Source of the DNA: Gilliamella apicola
Lineage (GTDB): Bacteria > Pseudomonadota > Gammaproteobacteria > Enterobacterales > Orbaceae
Length of the DNA stretch: 64,000 nt
Assembly (NCBI RefSeq): GCF_003202915.1
Contig: NZ_QGLP01000004.1
Span: 62,001 to 126,000, forward strand
Direction of reading: 5' to 3'
Each line of letters begins with the position of its first letter. Positions within the stretch are counted from its first letter, which is position 1. Below the pieces are notes generated by a model, which was given only the letters and a program-made list of their open reading frames with translations, was not told the DNA's origin and searched no databases. Below are positions 18,641 to 29,063 of the stretch, piece by piece. Both the position numbers and the translations under genes were made by a program.

Positions 18641-19225
18641 TTATTTGCTAGTAACAAATAAATTATAATCAATTAAATATGAGCCTATTGGTGTTTCTTT
18701 AACTCTTACTTGAGCTTTATTACCATATTTGATTTTGTCATTTAAATTTATACATAGAAAAAAGTAATAATTGTTATCTTTATTAAGAATCTTTAAACCA
18801 TTTTTACAACGTCCATGTTTACCTCTACTTGGCCCTGGCGTGGTAATTTTATATTCAGTAGTATAAGTCTTAGATTCAGTAGGATAGAAATAAATGATCT
18901 CTGTTAGTAGAACTAAAAAAAATATGAAATTAAAAGAAAAAATCATAAAAACACGTGCAAGGTAATCTTTAATTCGTTTCAAAAATGCTTTTTTTAACAT
19001 TTTTTTTCTAGAAAAAGCGAGAAGAAAACTAAGCAGAATGATCATAGTAAAAAATGCATATTCAACTTTAGGAAAGATAATTGTTCTTTGGTGTAAATGA
19101 AAAGCAAAAATGATATTAAGAATAGATAAGAGTACCATTAAAAGCAGTAATTTTTTTGTTATATTTTTTTTTAACACAACTGTTTTTAATAGATCTTGAT
19201 TATAATTTTTGAAGTTTTGTGGCAT
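18641..19225 (-). CDS. Unknown membrane protein
   Basis: A 194-residue, Lys/Phe/Ile-rich protein with three predicted membrane helices (around residues 26-42, 54-70 and 92-112), then a C-terminal soluble domain of about 75 residues containing YKITTPGPSRGKHGRCKNGLKI and YFFLCINL. The two cysteines of that domain may pair. I do not recognise the family. Its base composition is even more AT-rich than its neighbours, which suggests an accessory gene. It is separated from frdC by 183 bp. Confidence 0.5.
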   Translation of the reverse strand: MPQNFKNYNQDLLKTVVLKKNITKKLLLLMVLLSILNIIFAFHLHQRTIIFPKVEYAFFTMIILLSFLLAFSRKKMLKKAFLKRIKDYLARVFMIFSFNFIFFLVLLTEIIYFYPTESKTYTTEYKITTPGPSRGKHGRCKNGLKILNKDNNYYFFLCINLNDKIKYGNKAQVRVKETPIGSYLIDYNLFVTSK

Positions 19226-19293
19226 ATAAGATCTCTATCATCTCTTCTTAATAATAAAGTTTATTTTTACTATATCATTAATAGCTAATTTTT

Positions 19294-19365
19294 AGCTAAA
19301 CGAAAATTATTATTAAAAATAGCATACAATACTCAACATTAATCATAAATTAATTATCAATCATT
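19294..19365 (+). repeat. Copy A of a promoter-like segment also found upstream of tmk
   Basis: It shares ATTATTAAAAATAGC, then TACAATAC, then CAACATTAATC with 33091-33161, in the same order and nearly the same spacing, with a few substitutions and small gaps. Both copies lie upstream of plus-strand genes. The similarity is well beyond what a generic -10 box would give, though the AT-richness calls for a statistical check. Confidence 0.6.
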
Positions 19366-19563
19366 AATAAATTTTTTATGATTATATTTAAAAAAATTAT
19401 TATCAATATGTAATGCTCTACAAAATAAGTGCAATTACCAAAAAATCTATAGACTCTTGAATTAAAAAATGTAATAAATGATCAAGAAATTCGATCGTAT
19501 GTTTTTAGCTTTGAAATCAATAAGTCTGCTTCATATAGACTTAAGTAATTTAAACTCAAACCG

Positions 19564-19592
19564 ATAAGCGAAATAATTTCTATTTCGCTTAT
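19564..19592 (+). promoter_or_regulatory. Perfect 12-bp inverted repeat in the casA leader
   Basis: Arms ATAAGCGAAATA (19564-19575) and its exact complement (19581-19592) with a 5-nt spacer, 10 bp before the AAAAAAAGGAG ribosome site of casA. There is no U-run after it, so it is more likely an operator or translation-control hairpin than a terminator. Confidence 0.55.
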
Positions 19593-19617
19593 TGCAAACT
19601 AAAAAAAGGAGTATAAA

Positions 19618-21144
19618 TTGTCTTCTTTATCACTGTTAGACCACGAATGGATTCCTGTTGTTTATTTTGATGGTCATGTTAGTAAAATTAAACCCAGTCA
19701 GTTAGTTGACGAAACCATTGCTGACTTAGCCTATTTTAGACCCGATTTTCAAGGTGCGGCTTATCAATTCCTTATTGGTTTACTGCAAACCACCTTTTCC
19801 CCTGAAGATAAATATGAATGGTTAGACTATTGGGATGAGGGTATAAGCCAATCGCAGCTTGATAAGGCATTTGAACAAGTTAAACCGGCAATGCAATTTG
19901 GTAAAGCTAAACCGGCGTTTATGCAAGACTTTACGCCATTAAATGGTAATAAAGTGCCGATTTCAGGTTTATTGGTTGAAGCACCGGGTGAAAATGCACT
20001 AAAGAAAAATACCGACCATTTTATTAAGCGGGATTTTGTTAACGCTATCTGTCCTCATTGTGCGGTTATAGCTCTGTTTACTTTACAAACTAATGCCCCA
20101 TCAGGAGGACAAGGGCATCGAGTGAGTTTGCGAGGTGGTGGACCAATTACCACTTTAATGATGCCAGAGCTAAACACCTCAACGCCATTATGGAAAAAAT
20201 TATGGTTAAATGTAGTGCCACTGGATGATGACGAAAAACCACAATGCTATGATGAAACTGTCTTCCCATGGTTAAACAAAACCATAACCAGTGAACCACC
20301 TAAAAATTTAAGTGTATTTCCTGAACAAGCTAATTGTTGTCAAGCATTTTGGGGGATGCCTCGTCGCATTGAGCTAGATTTTGAAAATACAACACAAGGC
20401 CATTGTGATCTTTGTGGCGAGGAGTCGTCGGAGCTTATTAGCCATTACCAAACTAAAAATTATGGTGTTCAATACCAAAACTGGCGCCATCCTTTATCAC
20501 CATATCGAACTGATAGCAAAACAAATGCACCCATTGCGATTAAAGGACAACCTGGCGGGTTAATTTACCGCGATTGGCTAGGCATGGTTAGCACTAATGA
20601 TGAAACCCAATCAGCTCAGGTGGTAAGAGTTCATTATAATCGAGGATTGAAATCTGCCGAAAAATATCACTTGTGGTGTTTTGGATACGATTTTGACAAT
20701 ATGAAGGCACGCTGTTGGTATGAACACACTTTTCCGGTATATCCTGCACTAGCTGATCCTGAAAGCGATCTTAAAGAGCTGATTGAACAAGCATTAGAAT
20801 TTAGTAAAGACGCTTTATCATTACAGCGTAAAGCCTTGACAGCTATCAATAAACAGTCCAGTTCAGTTGATATTGCTTATTGGAAAGAAACAGAAATACC
20901 TTTTTATCAATTTGTGAAACAACTTATCAAAGAAAAAGAGAATCCGAATGGACGTTTTCATCTGTTGTTAGATTGGACAAATACCTTATTAAAATATATT
21001 ACTCAAATCTACGATAAAGCTGCTTTTTCTGACCCAGATCAACAGATGATAAGTTCCGAAAAAATTACAACCAGAGAAAAATTACTTAAAGATTTTAACA
21101 AACTTAGAAATATCAAAAAGATTAAACTTAATAAAACGTCTTGA
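19618..21144 (+). CDS. casA: Cascade large subunit Cse1/CasA (Cas8e)
   Basis: A 508-residue protein beginning MSSLSLLDHEWIPVVYFDGH, as in Cse1. A TTG start is chosen because AAAAAAAGGAG lies 7 bp upstream and no ATG fits. Further Cse1 marks are RPDFQGAAYQFLIGLLQ, GGGPITTLMMP and the cysteine pairs CPHC and CDLC, which suggest zinc binding. Cse1 recognises the PAM and recruits Cas3. First gene of the casABCDE-cas1-cas2 operon. cas3, usually adjacent, is 9 kb away. Confidence 0.95.
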   Translation: MSSLSLLDHEWIPVVYFDGHVSKIKPSQLVDETIADLAYFRPDFQGAAYQFLIGLLQTTFSPEDKYEWLDYWDEGISQSQLDKAFEQVKPAMQFGKAKPAFMQDFTPLNGNKVPISGLLVEAPGENALKKNTDHFIKRDFVNAICPHCAVIALFTLQTNAPSGGQGHRVSLRGGGPITTLMMPELNTSTPLWKKLWLNVVPLDDDEKPQCYDETVFPWLNKTITSEPPKNLSVFPEQANCCQAFWGMPRRIELDFENTTQGHCDLCGEESSELISHYQTKNYGVQYQNWRHPLSPYRTDSKTNAPIAIKGQPGGLIYRDWLGMVSTNDETQSAQVVRVHYNRGLKSAEKYHLWCFGYDFDNMKARCWYEHTFPVYPALADPESDLKELIEQALEFSKDALSLQRKALTAINKQSSSVDIAYWKETEIPFYQFVKQLIKEKENPNGRFHLLLDWTNTLLKYITQIYDKAAFSDPDQQMISSEKITTREKLLKDFNKLRNIKKIKLNKTS

Positions 21145-21164
21145 TTGCATGTAGGGAGAACAAC

Positions 21165-21782
21165 ATGTCAGACACTATCCAAAAAAAGCTGATGATCTTA
21201 AATGATAGCCACAAAAAGATTATCGATGAATGGTTTTCAATGTTGCAGCAACGGCAATGTAAATTTAATGGTATTAATTACAATGGACGAAAATTACGTG
21301 CTGAATTACGCCGGGTTTCATTGTCTGAATTAATAATTCTACAGGATGGCTACACGATTTTAGCTAATAAACTTCTTAATAACGACAGTAGATTAGCGCA
21401 AACGGATATTCATTATCATGCATTACAGATATTGGTTAATGTGGCTGTTTTTGCAGAGTTAAATAATGATAAGGCACCATTTGCTGCGCAACTGAGTGAA
21501 AAAGTAAAAGGCGGAGAACGTAATTATTTATCTAAATTGCGATTTGAACGTCTTCTTAATAGTGAAACCCCAGAAGAATTTTGTCAGCGTTTAATTCGTG
21601 CCGTTAAGTTGCGCGGTGAAAAAGGCGTTAATCTAACTTCCCTTGCTGACGGCATCTTTCTATGGATGCAAGAGTGGTACGCACGTGAACACAACTGGCC
21701 AGCTAATACTAATCCGTTTAAACGCTTTTCTACTCGTTGGGCTATGGACTATTTTTCAACTAAAAATAATACTAAGGAATAA
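21165..21782 (+). CDS. casB: Cascade small subunit Cse2/CasB
   Basis: A 205-residue helical protein. The ATG at 21165 is used because AGGGAG precedes it; an in-frame TTG overlapping casA is rejected. The segments GGERNYLSKLRFERLLNSE and LADGIFLWMQEW are typical of Cse2. Two copies normally form the belly of Cascade and stabilise the R-loop. It starts 20 bp after casA and ends 5 bp before cas7. Confidence 0.93.
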   Translation: MSDTIQKKLMILNDSHKKIIDEWFSMLQQRQCKFNGINYNGRKLRAELRRVSLSELIILQDGYTILANKLLNNDSRLAQTDIHYHALQILVNVAVFAELNNDKAPFAAQLSEKVKGGERNYLSKLRFERLLNSETPEEFCQRLIRAVKLRGEKGVNLTSLADGIFLWMQEWYAREHNWPANTNPFKRFSTRWAMDYFSTKNNTKE

Positions 21783-21787
21783 TCATC

Positions 21788-22852
21788 ATGACTACATTTA
21801 TTCAATTACATCTATTAACCGCTTATGCTCCTTCAAACTTAAACCGTGATGATTTAGGTCGACCAAAAACCGCTAAAATGGGAAATACTGACCGTTTGCG
21901 TATTTCGTCACAAAGCTTAAAAAGAGCGTGGCGTACTTCTGACTGTTTTTATCAATCATTAAGTGATCATATTGGTGTTCGTTCACGTCGTTTTGCTCGA
22001 GATTGGGTATACAACCCACTGATTGATAATGGTATATCTGAAAAAATAGCTAAAGAAAGTGCAATTAAAATAGCTAATCAGTTTGGTAAAGTCAAAAATG
22101 AGAAATTACCAAAAGATCCATTGAGTAATTTAGAAATTGAACAATTGGTACATATTAGTAGCAATGAACAGCAAGCAATTAAACAATTAGTTGATGTACT
22201 AATTAGTGAAAAACGCGAACCTAGCGATGATGAAGTTAAATTATTACGTAAAGAAAATAGTAGTATTGATATTGCCTTGTTTGGCAGAATGTTAGCTGAT
22301 AGCCCGGCATTTAATATTGAAGCTGCCTGCCAAGTTTCTCATGCATTAGGCGTAAGTACGGTAACCATTGAGGATGATTTTTTTACTGCTGTTGATGATT
22401 TAAATAATAATGATGTTGATGCTGGTTCAGCGCATTTGGGCGAACGTGGATTTGCTTCGGCGCTGTTTTATACTTATGTATGTATCAGCCGAGATTTACT
22501 TCTCGAAAATTTAAATGGTGATGAAGCATTGGTTGAAAAAACCTTAAAAGCTTTAACTGAATCAGCCGCCAAAGTTGCACCAACAGGGATGCAAAATAGT
22601 TTTGCTTCACGAGCATATACTTCCTATCTTTTAATAGAAAAAGGAAGTCAACAACCGCGCTCTTTAGCGGTAGCTTATTTTAATCCAATTCGTAGTCAAG
22701 ATATGGTAAATGATGCTATTAGTCGTTTGGAAGAGCAACGAGATAAATTTGATAAAGTTTATGGTCAATGTGCTGATAGTCGCTATGTTCTCAATAGTGA
22801 AACTGGAGAAGGAACCCTTAGTGCTGCATTAGATTTTGTTGCGCAAAAATAG
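21788..22852 (+). CDS. casC: Cascade backbone subunit Cas7/CasC (Cse4)
   Basis: A 354-residue RAMP protein. The N-terminus FIQLHLLTAYAPSNLNRDDLGRPKTAKMGNTDRLRISSQSLKRAWRTS is the hallmark of Cse4, including the conserved R-x-S-S-Q-x-x-K-R. ARDWVY, DSPAFNIEAACQVSHALGVS and GMQNSFASRAYTSYLL also fit. Six copies form the crRNA-binding filament. Full length. Confidence 0.96.
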   Translation: MTTFIQLHLLTAYAPSNLNRDDLGRPKTAKMGNTDRLRISSQSLKRAWRTSDCFYQSLSDHIGVRSRRFARDWVYNPLIDNGISEKIAKESAIKIANQFGKVKNEKLPKDPLSNLEIEQLVHISSNEQQAIKQLVDVLISEKREPSDDEVKLLRKENSSIDIALFGRMLADSPAFNIEAACQVSHALGVSTVTIEDDFFTAVDDLNNNDVDAGSAHLGERGFASALFYTYVCISRDLLLENLNGDEALVEKTLKALTESAAKVAPTGMQNSFASRAYTSYLLIEKGSQQPRSLAVAYFNPIRSQDMVNDAISRLEEQRDKFDKVYGQCADSRYVLNSETGEGTLSAALDFVAQK

Positions 22853-22865
22853 GGGGGCGGACAAG

Positions 22866-23609
22866 ATGATCAACCATCTTATTTTTCAAATTTATGCCCC
22901 ATTTACCTCTTGGGGCGAACCTGCTGTCGGCGAAGTTCGCCACAGCAATATTATTCCCTCTCGCTCTGCTTTATTGGGATTAGTTTCGGCTGCACTCGGC
23001 ATTCGTCGTGATGATAATCAGATAGATCATTTTAATCAGCATTACCATTTTGCGATTCGTCCTTTTATTGCTAACAATAGTTGGTTTCGAGATTTTCATA
23101 CCGTCCAAGCTCCTAGGGCTAATAAAAAGCAAGTCTGGTATACACGCTTTGATGAAATACGACAAAACCCTCTTGAACTAGAGACGTTATTATCACAGCG
23201 TGAATATTATAATGACGTTTATTATCAAATAGTCATGACTGAGACTGAGAATGCACCTTATAGTTTAGAGCAAATTCAGCAAGCATTACTTAAACCTGTT
23301 TTTCCTTTATACGCAGGAAGAAAAAATTCACCTTTATCGTTACCGTTATCGCCTATTTTGTATCAAGGAACATTGCGAGAGGCTTTTAGTTTTGCCGATA
23401 AACACTATCAAGAGTGTCATCGTCAAGATCCGGTTATTGATAAACTATTAAAAGGTATTGCTGATGAATATTATTGGCAACAGGCCAATCAAGAAGATCA
23501 CTTTGAGGTAATTAAAATTCAGCGTCGTCAAGATCAACCAATAAGCCGTCACCGTTGGCAATTTAATGATCGTCAGCAGTTTTCCGGCCATTTGAAAGGG
23601 AGTGAATAG
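22866..23609 (+). CDS. casD: Cascade subunit Cas5/CasD
   Basis: A 247-residue RAMP protein. The start at 22866 follows GGGGGCGGA and is 13 bp past the cas7 stop. The N-terminus LIFQIYAPFTSWGEPAVGEVRHS, then PSRSALLGLVSAALGI and RDFHTVQAPR, are typical of I-E Cas5, which binds the 5' handle of crRNA. The stop is directly followed by the cas6e ATG. Confidence 0.95.
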   Translation: MINHLIFQIYAPFTSWGEPAVGEVRHSNIIPSRSALLGLVSAALGIRRDDNQIDHFNQHYHFAIRPFIANNSWFRDFHTVQAPRANKKQVWYTRFDEIRQNPLELETLLSQREYYNDVYYQIVMTETENAPYSLEQIQQALLKPVFPLYAGRKNSPLSLPLSPILYQGTLREAFSFADKHYQECHRQDPVIDKLLKGIADEYYWQQANQEDHFEVIKIQRRQDQPISRHRWQFNDRQQFSGHLKGSE

Positions 23610-24278
23610 ATGTATTTTTCTCGAGTTACTTTAAAATTAAATCGACTTCCTTATGTTATGCAACAGAAAATGCAAAATTCAGGACTTTATGCTATTCATC
23701 AATGGTTATGGCAACTCTTTCCTAATCAAGAAAAACGTTGCTTTTTATTTCGTGAAGAGAGAATTGGCAAAGGCTATCAATACTATCTATTATCGGAAAT
23801 AGCACCGCTAACCAATCATGAGCTATTTTTAGTAGAAACTAAACCATACCAGCCAAAATTAACCGTTGGTATGAAATTGATTTTTTCCCTGCGAGCAAAT
23901 CCAGTGGTGTTTAAAAATGGTAAGCGTAGTGATGTGATGATGAATGCTAAATATCAGGCTAAACAACAAGGTTTAGATAATGAGATAAAAATTCGTCAGA
24001 ATGAAGCTGCCATAAATTGGTTAATTAAACAGAGTGAATTCAGAGGATTTTCATTATCAACAACTGATGGACAACAACTGGATTGCACAGTAATTAATTA
24101 TACCCAAGAGCAATTTATTAAAAAAAGCAATCTTAAACCCATTACTTATAGCAGTGTTGATTATCAAGGGGTGTTAACCGTAACGGATGTTGACTTATTT
24201 TTAAATACCATCTATCAAGGAGTTGGTAAAAGTAAAGGATTTGGTTGTGGTTTATTTTTGCTAAAACATTATCAATAG
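23610..24278 (+). CDS. casE: CRISPR repeat endoribonuclease Cas6e/CasE
   Basis: A 222-residue RAMP nuclease. The catalytic histidine is likely H30 in GLYAIHQWLWQLFPN, and the glycine-rich loop GVGKSKGFGCGLFLL lies near the C-terminus. It cleaves pre-crRNA at the base of the repeat stem and stays bound. Both array repeats in the window keep a 7-bp stem with the same lower six base-pair positions apart from one compensatory change, so one Cas6e could plausibly process both. Confidence 0.95.
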   Translation: MYFSRVTLKLNRLPYVMQQKMQNSGLYAIHQWLWQLFPNQEKRCFLFREERIGKGYQYYLLSEIAPLTNHELFLVETKPYQPKLTVGMKLIFSLRANPVVFKNGKRSDVMMNAKYQAKQQGLDNEIKIRQNEAAINWLIKQSEFRGFSLSTTDGQQLDCTVINYTQEQFIKKSNLKPITYSSVDYQGVLTVTDVDLFLNTIYQGVGKSKGFGCGLFLLKHYQ

Positions 24279-24289
24279 GATAAGCGATA

Positions 24290-25503
<1,214 letters not shown>

Positions 25504-25587
25504 GTTAATGTTCTTTAAAAATTAGGAATAATTGGTAGATTTTAACTAACTAAAAAATATTATATAAAACAATTATCTATATTTAGA
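25504..25587 (+). promoter_or_regulatory. Leader of CRISPR array 2
   Basis: It contains ATGTTCTTTAAAAA (25508-25521) and TTGGTAGATTTTAACT (from 25532), closely resembling the E. coli I-E leader (GTTCTTTAAC..., TTGGTAGATTGTGACT), and ends in TTTAGA against the first repeat. It serves as promoter and Cas1-Cas2/IHF integration site. Confidence 0.8.
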
Positions 25588-27450
25588 GCGTTCCCTGTGG
25601 GTACAGGGATATACCGAAATTGATAATAATCATAATTTTACTACGAGGGCGTTCCCTGTGGGTACAGGGATATACCGTTTTTCAAAATTGAAAACGCCTT
25701 TCCCGCTTTGCGTTCCCTGTGGGTACAGGGATATACCGCTTAAAAAGTTTTTTGTTAGCCATTGTTTTCACGCGTTCCCTGTGGGTACAGGGATATACCG
25801 ACAAGGACAGTGTGATGAATGATGCTAAAGCAGCGTTCCCTGTGGGTACAGGGATATACCGGTGTACATACTTAATGGCTTTTATGTGATCACGCGTTCC
25901 CTGTGGGTACAGGGATATACCGTAAGCCCGCACGCCAAATGCGCTTGAAATTATGCGTTCCCTGTGGGTACAGGGATATACCGTCTTATGGAGTTTTAAT
26001 GCTACTGATACGTTAGCGTTCCCTGTGGGTACAGGGATATACCGCGTAAATGATCCATTAGCTCATAAATTTACATGCGTTCCCTGTGGGTACAGGGATA
26101 TACCGGGCAAAGCATCGCTGACAATTTAAAAGATGGTGCGTTCCCTGTGGGTACAGGGATATACCGAATTCCAAACGATAGCGAATATCAAAAATTAAGC
26201 GTTCCCTGTGGGTACAGGGATATACCGAATTATTAAATTTACTACATCCGCTTGCCCCAGCGTTCCCTGTGGGTACAGGGATATACCGCTGTCCCTTCTT
26301 GACCCTATAGAAGTAATCGCGCGTTCCCTGTGGGTACAGGGATATACCGATCGTTGTTATAATTTGTAATATTGGCATCTGGCGTTCCCTGTGGGTACAG
26401 GGATATACCGCAACAGATTAGAATAATTGGCACTATGGTTGAGCGTTCCCTGTGGGTACAGGGATATACCCAAATTCTGTTTGATTATATAAATTACGGT
26501 TGTGCGTTCCCTGTGGGTACAGGGATATACCGGAAATCTTAAATAATTTACTGTTTCTGTCATTGCGTTCCCTGTGGGTACAGGGATATACCGTCACGTT
26601 CTTCATTATATTCACTTTGAATAGAGCGTTCCCTGTGGGTACAGGGATATACCGATATAGGTCGCAAAAATTACAAAACTAATTTAGCGTTCCCTGTGGG
26701 TACAGGGATATACCGCAAACTGTAATAATTTAAAAGCACAAATAGCAGCGTTCCCTGTGGGTACAGGGATATACCGCTAGTGCACCTATAAATGCTTTAT
26801 TCATTGTTGCGTTCCCTGTGGGTACAGGGATATACCGAGTGGAATACATTTAGAGACAAAAATAATTGTGCGTTCCCTGTGGGTACAGGGATATACCGAA
26901 TCCAATGATTTGGAAGTTTTAATGCCAAATGCGTTCCCTGTGGGTACAGGGATATACCGCTACAGAGATTTGATCCCCCCTTCCCTATTGAGCGTTCCCT
27001 GTGGGTACAGGGATATACCGGCCGTGTATGGCTGACTAACAAACTTATCAACGCGTTCCCTGTGGGTACAGGGATATACCGGCGTGACCCAATTTTGTCA
27101 TTTGCTATACTAGGCGTTCCCTGTGGGTACAGGGATATACCGTAAATAACAGACTACACACAACCCTCAGCGCCCGCGTTCCCTGTGGGTACAGGGATAT
27201 ACCGTCGCTTAAAACGCGTTAAATTGCGTTTTATGTGCGTTCCCTGTGGGTACAGGGATATACCGTATGGGCGGGCTTCGATCCAAGTCGTACTCGTGAG
27301 TTCCCTGTGGGTACAGGGATATACCGGCACAGAAAAAAAGGTAAACTGGGCTATTCAAGCGTTCCCTGTAGGTACAGGGATATACCGTGCGTGGTAGAGA
27401 GGCTTTAGATCTATTTGTTGGAGTTCCCTATAGCTATAGAACTATAGCGG
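25588..27450 (+). CRISPR. CRISPR array 2 (type I-E, 30 repeats plus one degenerate repeat)
   Basis: Thirty 29-nt repeats from 25588 to 27387, period 61 bp with two 62-bp steps (33-nt spacers at 25739-25771 and 27143-27175). A decayed terminal copy follows at about 27421-27450. The repeat starts GCGTTCCC and ends ATATACCG, with a 7-bp stem TCCCTGT/ACAGGGA and a GGGT loop. Variants cluster at the trailer: the repeat at 27298 starts GAG and that at 27359 has GTAGG. The repeat at 26443 ends in C. It is transcribed rightwards from the leader next to cas2. Confidence 0.97.
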
Positions 27451-27551
27451 TCTACACGACTTAATGTGTTTTATATGATTTTGATTAAATGATTTATAAA
27501 TTTAGGTGTATATCTAAATATTTTTTTCAATAATTATCCAACGGTAATAGC

Positions 27552-27622
27552 ATGTTCTTTAAAAAGATGGGAGATTGGTAAATTTTATTTACTATAAGAA
27601 ATATATGGATAATTTTTAGTTG
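27552..27622 (+). repeat. Relict CRISPR leader-like sequence
   Basis: ATGTTCTTTAAAAA at 27552-27565 followed 22 bp from its start by ATTGGTA (27574-27580) and then ATTTTATTTACTATAA repeats the order and spacing of the array 2 leader (23 bp there). No repeat follows it. It looks like the leader of a lost array or a duplicated leader. Confidence 0.6.
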
Positions 27623-27644
27623 AGCTAAAATAATTATTAAAAAT

Positions 27645-27680
27645 GTTTTAGTGTGTATGCTGTGTTTTACACACTAAAAC
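27645..27680 (-). terminator. Strong hairpin, likely terminator of the PTS operon
   Basis: A perfect 13-bp stem GTTTTAGTGTGTA/TACACACTAAAAC with a 10-nt loop. On the minus strand it is followed by ATTTTTAATAATTATTTT, giving a U-rich tail. It lies about 95 bp after the GatZ-like gene stop. Confidence 0.65.
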
Positions 27681-27719
27681 GATTAATATTTAACACTGGC
27701 AATTTCACCACTGATTTTA

Positions 27720-27747
27720 TAAACACACTATAATCGTGGTGTGTTTA
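27720..27747 (-). terminator. First hairpin after the PTS operon
   Basis: A perfect 9-bp stem TAAACACAC/GTGTGTTTA with a 10-nt loop, 27 bp after the last PTS operon gene on the minus strand. The tail is only weakly T-rich (TAAAATC), so it may act together with the stronger hairpin that follows. Confidence 0.45.
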
Positions 27748-27773
27748 TTGGTTTTTATAATAGTTGAGTGGAG

Positions 27774-29045
27774 TTATGCTAACACTCGTCTAATACGAGA
27801 AGTTACACCTTTTAAATTATAAGATTCAGCATAATCACGTATCGGTCTTTTTATGTAATCAATCACATATCGTTGACCATCAATATGATTATTCTTCAAA
27901 TTAGCATACATTTTTTCAATTTCTGCTTTGACTTCATTATCATTGAAAGTATAGTGACCTGCGATATCAAGTATTTCATCAGCTAAAATAGGATCACTGG
28001 TTATTTGGGCAATGGTTAAATTTTTTTGCTCGCCAACCATCCATTTTCTCCAACGTTCACATTTGATTGCATGCTCTAATAATACTTCTCTAACGGCTGA
28101 AGCTTTTTCTATTAAACCTTGGTCTTTTAATCGTTGTTCAACCTTAGCTAGATTTAAGTAAGCTCGTGTCTCTTGTGTACCATATTGTGGTGCTACATTT
28201 GATGCTGCTATATTTGAAGGAATGTGTTCTAATAATGTTACGTCATCGAAGTAATCGCCATTATGTTCCTTTAATCCTACTCCATATTGTTTAGCCATAA
28301 CCGCTAAGCTAAGTGCATTTTTAAAGTTGAATGTACCAATTTGTTCGGTTTTTCTGGTTAAGGTTCCGGTTTGGCCGACAATAAAGGTTGGCATTGGCAA
28401 ATTACGTTTGTTTAGTTCTTCTTTGAGTTTTAGGATAAATTTTTCATAAGTTTCTGTTGAAGTTAAGCCACCATTTGTCTCTTCTGTTCCAACTTCATAG
28501 CCAATTTCTGGTAAGTTTCTAGCGATTCTTTGTTGTTCACAAAACTCAATTAAATCGACAGTACGTTCTAAAACGGTTTCTAGTGGGATGACTTTACCAA
28601 CTTCAATTGGATCTTTAGTTGGGTCAATCATTAATAAATCAAAACCAGCCTCGATATCTGCAATATATGATTTTTTACCTAATTCCATTGCTTCATCAAC
28701 AGCAAGATGATCATTTCGTTCTTTATCTCTTTGCCATGGACCGCCATGATCTCGGCAAATATAACATAAGTTATCATAATCGATTGAAGCCGCGACATCC
28801 TTTACTGCTTTTACAAATGTGAATTGATTCCAATTATTAACATATCCACCACCAAGTTCGTCGGCATCGACTTGATTACGACTGGCAATAAACATTATCG
28901 GATAGTCGTCTTCTTTCGATAATTCTAATGCGGCTTGTACGCAGTTTTTTGACATTGGGCCTATACCTAAAATTACAGCACTTTCTCCTGTGTCTTGTAA
29001 TTTTAATAGACCATCAACTAATTTTTTGATCGGTAATTTGTTCAT
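27774..29045 (-). CDS. GatZ/KbaZ-like tagatose-bisphosphate aldolase non-catalytic subunit family protein
   Basis: A 423-residue cytoplasmic protein of TIM-barrel type. Segments such as ESAVILGIGPMSKNCVQAAL, FIASRNQVDADELGGGY, YICRDHGGPWQRD and EVGTEETNGGL match the GatZ/KbaZ family (COG4573), which assists class II tagatose-1,6-bisphosphate aldolases. No catalytic GatY/KbaY partner is present in the operon, so this member may act alone or on another sugar phosphate. It is the last gene of a PTS operon and presumably handles the phosphosugar delivered by it. Confidence 0.8.
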   Translation of the reverse strand: MNKLPIKKLVDGLLKLQDTGESAVILGIGPMSKNCVQAALELSKEDDYPIMFIASRNQVDADELGGGYVNNWNQFTFVKAVKDVAASIDYDNLCYICRDHGGPWQRDKERNDHLAVDEAMELGKKSYIADIEAGFDLLMIDPTKDPIEVGKVIPLETVLERTVDLIEFCEQQRIARNLPEIGYEVGTEETNGGLTSTETYEKFILKLKEELNKRNLPMPTFIVGQTGTLTRKTEQIGTFNFKNALSLAVMAKQYGVGLKEHNGDYFDDVTLLEHIPSNIAASNVAPQYGTQETRAYLNLAKVEQRLKDQGLIEKASAVREVLLEHAIKCERWRKWMVGEQKNLTIAQITSDPILADEILDIAGHYTFNDNEVKAEIEKMYANLKNNHIDGQRYVIDYIKRPIRDYAESYNLKGVTSRIRRVLA

Positions 29046-29063
29046 TTTATTTCTCCATTTAAC

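Larger units (their letters stand above)
19226..19617 (+). promoter_or_regulatory. Upstream region of the cas operon
   Basis: A 392-bp AT-rich gap without a supported ORF. It contains a segment (about 19294-19365) shared with the tmk upstream region, an inverted repeat TAAGTCT/AGACTTA (19521-19543), and a perfect 12-bp inverted repeat (19564-19592) just before the casA ribosome site. The TACAAT at 19325-19330 is a candidate -10. Confidence 0.5.
27451..27773. other. Intergenic region between CRISPR array 2 and the PTS operon
   Basis: 323 bp without a gene. It holds the relict leader-like segment, a 21-bp match (27624-27644) to the tmk upstream region, and two hairpins that probably terminate the minus-strand PTS operon. 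Confidence 0.6.

Noticed and set aside
19226-19617. A hidden crRNA-like antitoxin or small toxin gene upstream of casA
   Set aside because: I looked for partial repeats and small frames with ribosome sites in the 392-bp gap and found none convincing.
25682-27397. Several open frames inside array 2 on both strands, with repeated peptide units such as RYIPVPTGNA and VYPCTHRER
   Set aside because: They are translations of the CRISPR repeats at the 61-bp period and have no independent start signals; they are not genes.
27421-27450. A separate palindromic element (CTATAGCTATAG) after array 2
   Set aside because: Its position, one period after the last repeat, and the TTCCCTAT start show that it is a decayed terminal CRISPR repeat.
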